A DNA stretch of 64,000 nucleotides from DATFFO01 sp963772815 (GTDB lineage: Bacteria; Actinomycetota; Acidimicrobiia; Spongiisociales; ZC4RG35). The translations under genes were made by a program, and so were the position numbers. This document shows, piece by piece, positions 62,653-64,000 of the stretch. Below the pieces are notes generated by a model that saw nothing but the letters and a program-made list of their open reading frames with translations, had not been told where the DNA came from and searched no databases. How positions within the stretch are numbered: position 1 is the first letter of the stretch; the number at the start of each line of letters is the position of its first letter. The stretch is taken from the NCBI GenBank assembly GCA_963772815.1, contig CAVYYV010000003.1, forward strand, positions 310,001 to 374,000, given 5' to 3'.

Positions 62653-63465
62653 TCAGGAGCCAGTCGACTCCTGACTCTTCCGGCTCACCAACACCAGGCT
62701 GATGCCCGCACCAAGGGCCAGCATGGCCACCAGTGCGACGCCAACCGTGTCGGCGCCGGTGAACGGCAGCGTGTCCGGTGTGGTCGACGTAGGGGACACC
62801 ACCGGCTTGGTCGTGGTGGTCGCCAGGGTCGTAGTGGTCGCCAGAGTCGTAGTCGTGGTCGGCGCCAGAGTCGTAGTCGTGGTCGGCGCCACCGTCGTAG
62901 TCGTGGTCGGCGCCACCGTCGTAGTCGTGGTCGGCGCCACCGTCGTAGTCGTGGTCGGCGCCACCGTCGTAGTCGTGGTCGGCGCCACCGTCGTAGTCGT
63001 GGTCGGCGCCACCGTCGTAGTCGTGGTCGGCGCCACCGTCGTAGTCGTGGTCGGCGCCACCGTCGTAGTCGTGGTCGGCGCCACCGTCGTAGTCGTGGTG
63101 GAAGGTTGCTGACAGGCCGTTGTCTGTCCGGACTGGGTAAAGCTCCATCCGCTCGATCCGGTCGGATCGTCCCAGGCGTGCACCTCTACGGACCAGCTGT
63201 GGTTGGCTGTCGGGTCGAGGTTGAACGTCTGCGAGAAGTTGGCACCGAAGTCGCTCTGGTCGACCAGAACGGTGCTGTCAACCGTCACCTTGACTGAGTT
63301 GTTGTTGCTGCTGTTGTAGGCAGTGAGCTGCACAGACAGCTGGTAGCAGTCGACGTTGATGTTGGGTGTATGCGCAAACGCCGGCAACCCCAATAACGGA
63401 ATAATCGCGACGACTAGCAACACCACGGTTGTCGCAGCAGCCCGCTTCTTTCCCAAAGTCTTCAT
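62653..63465 (-). CDS. LPFTG-anchored surface protein with VAPTTTTT repeats
   Basis: The 270-residue protein has a signal peptide (MKTLGKKRAAATTVVLLVVA, cleavage near AFA) and a small beta-sandwich-like domain (residues 30-115, two Cys, DQSDFGANFSQTFNLDPTAN). A stalk of about ten VAPTTTTT units plus LAPTTTTT follows, then LPFTG, membrane helix and basic tail. It is paralogous in layout to the gene downstream, and may form a surface pair. Confidence 0.85.
   Translation of the reverse strand: MKTLGKKRAAATTVVLLVVAIIPLLGLPAFAHTPNINVDCYQLSVQLTAYNSSNNNSVKVTVDSTVLVDQSDFGANFSQTFNLDPTANHSWSVEVHAWDDPTGSSGWSFTQSGQTTACQQPSTTTTTVAPTTTTTVAPTTTTTVAPTTTTTVAPTTTTTVAPTTTTTVAPTTTTTVAPTTTTTVAPTTTTTVAPTTTTTLAPTTTTTLATTTTLATTTTKPVVSPTSTTPDTLPFTGADTVGVALVAMLALGAGISLVLVSRKSQESTGS
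62884..63102. repeat. 24-bp tandem repeats coding VAPTTTTT
   Basis: About ten near-perfect 24-bp units (GTCGTAGTCGTGGTCGGCGC-CACC on the plus strand) encode the Thr-rich stalk. The unit length keeps the frame, so copy-number change alters stalk length without frameshift. Confidence 0.85.
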
Positions 63466-63549
63466 TTCGGTGCCTCCCATCGGCCCCTGTCGGTTTATTG
63501 CCGAGCAACCTGCCGGTTCTTGCCAGACCCCGCCCGGTGGTACCCGAAG
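63466..63549 (-). promoter_or_regulatory. Shared leader of the second LPFTG gene
   Basis: This leader carries the same ordered motifs as the leader of the neighbouring LPFTG gene (CTTCGGG..., GGGTCTGGCAAGAA, and GGGGCCGATGGGAGGCACC before the start), with an added GGGCGAAAGCCGGC stem just upstream (63550-63571). It is a candidate common regulatory RNA element. Confidence 0.45.
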
Positions 63550-63651
63550 AGCCGGCTTTCGCCCGCCGGTCTCCCCATAGCATGCCAGATGTGACGAGGA
63601 TTACTAGGTATCTCGTGCTGGGTCCGTCGGCCCAGATCTGAGCAGGTTGGC

Positions 63652-64000
63652 TCAGGCGCTGCGTTCTGACGGTGTGTCGATCTCCGCCACGGGTACCAGG
63701 GTGGGCAGCACCCGCTCTTCCACGACCTGACGGTCGATCAGAACCCGACCCACGTCGGACCGAGACGGCAGGTCGTACATGGTGGCCAGCAGCACTTCCT
63801 CGAGGATGGCCCTCAGACCCCTAGCCCCCGTACCGCGATGTATGGCCTGATCGGCGATGGAGTCGAGCGAATCCGGAGTGAAAACCAAATCCACCCCGTC
63901 CATGTCGAACATGCGAGCGTATTGACGGGTCAAGGCGTTCTTGGGCTCGGTAAGGATCCGCACCAGGGCATCCTGGTCCAGGTCTTCTACCGTCGCCACC
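63652..64000 (-). CDS. clpX: ClpX ATPase, C-terminal fragment
   Basis: The gene runs off the right edge. Visible residues include VATVEDLDQDALVRIL, EPKNALTRQYARMFDMDGVD and GTGARGLRAILEEVLLATMYDLPSR, the C-terminal small AAA+ domain of ClpX. ClpX unfolds substrates for the ClpP protease. The 116 visible codons end at the stop at 63652. Confidence 0.9.
   Translation of the reverse strand, partial: VATVEDLDQDALVRILTEPKNALTRQYARMFDMDGVDLVFTPDSLDSIADQAIHRGTGARGLRAILEEVLLATMYDLPSRSDVGRVLIDRQVVEERVLPTLVPVAEIDTPSERSA

Noticed and set aside
62884..63102. Possible CRISPR array in the 24-bp repeats
   Set aside because: They are coding repeats in the frame of a surface protein and lack spacers.
62647..63297. 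Long open frames on the plus strand through the T-rich repeats (for example 62647-63297 and 62702-63112)
   Set aside because: They are mirror images of the VAPTTTTT repeat in the real minus-strand LPFTG gene, with extreme Arg/Val composition and no start signal.

Overview
The window is high-GC DNA from a Gram-positive, actinobacterial-type chromosome. Supporting signs are the conserved block rng-rplU-rpmA-obg-proB, the nadD-rsfS pair, mreBCD-mrdA-rodA next to ndk-folC-clpX, an F420-type luciferase-like oxidoreductase, and two LPFTG surface proteins with threonine-rich stalks. GTG starts and 1-4 nt stop/start overlaps (ATGA, GTGA, TGATG) are used throughout. A deep actinobacterial lineage such as Acidimicrobiia is my best guess; that placement is inference.

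Layout. 1-8.9 kb: metabolic singletons, a ClC channel and a CaCA cation exchanger (both frameshifted), a group-2 sigma factor, then the RNA ligase rtcB and archease flanking a small zinc-ribbon gene. 9-11.2 kb: membrane and hypothetical proteins. 11.4-13.6 kb: a sulfide:quinone oxidoreductase / TusE-DsrC / DsrE2 sulfur-handling operon, divergent from the phosphate operon pstS-C-A-B-B (13.8-18.5 kb). 18.5-20 kb: Dps and stress-type proteins. 20-27 kb: a complete N-type ATPase operon in the order D-C-Q-R-B-E-F-A-G, preceded by a small Cys/Trp-rich protein with a near-perfect Shine-Dalgarno. 27.5-37.7 kb: an accessory region with a TA-flanked miniature transposable element, a MazEF-type module, a large cyclase/ATPase regulator, an IS110 insertion with a structured non-coding leader, an IS481 remnant and a nonsense-interrupted NTF2-like gene, ending at tRNA-Ala(GGC).

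37.8-48 kb: rsfS-nadD and a degenerate M23 peptidase, a tandem GAPDH pair in which the first copy has lost the catalytic cysteine, a lone receiver domain, a MoxR/VWA pair, and a translationally chained K+ uptake operon (TrkA-TrkA-48 aa membrane peptide-TrkH-secreted OB-like protein). 48-64 kb, all on the minus strand: clpX (partial), the two LPFTG surface proteins, folC, ndk, mreB-C-D-mrdA-rodA (elongasome), tdk, rng, rplU, rpmA, obg and proB.

The most interesting items are the coupled 48-residue peptide inside the Trk operon, the GAPDH pseudoenzyme fused by operon structure to an active GAPDH, the N-ATPase with a two-carboxylate c-subunit, the IS110 leader as a bridge-RNA candidate, the IS630-type MITE, and a shared leader in front of both LPFTG genes. 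Several one-base frameshifts, including in the normally essential rpmA and mreB, suggest that part of this sequence carries indel errors. Gene-decay claims in the window should be read with that in mind.
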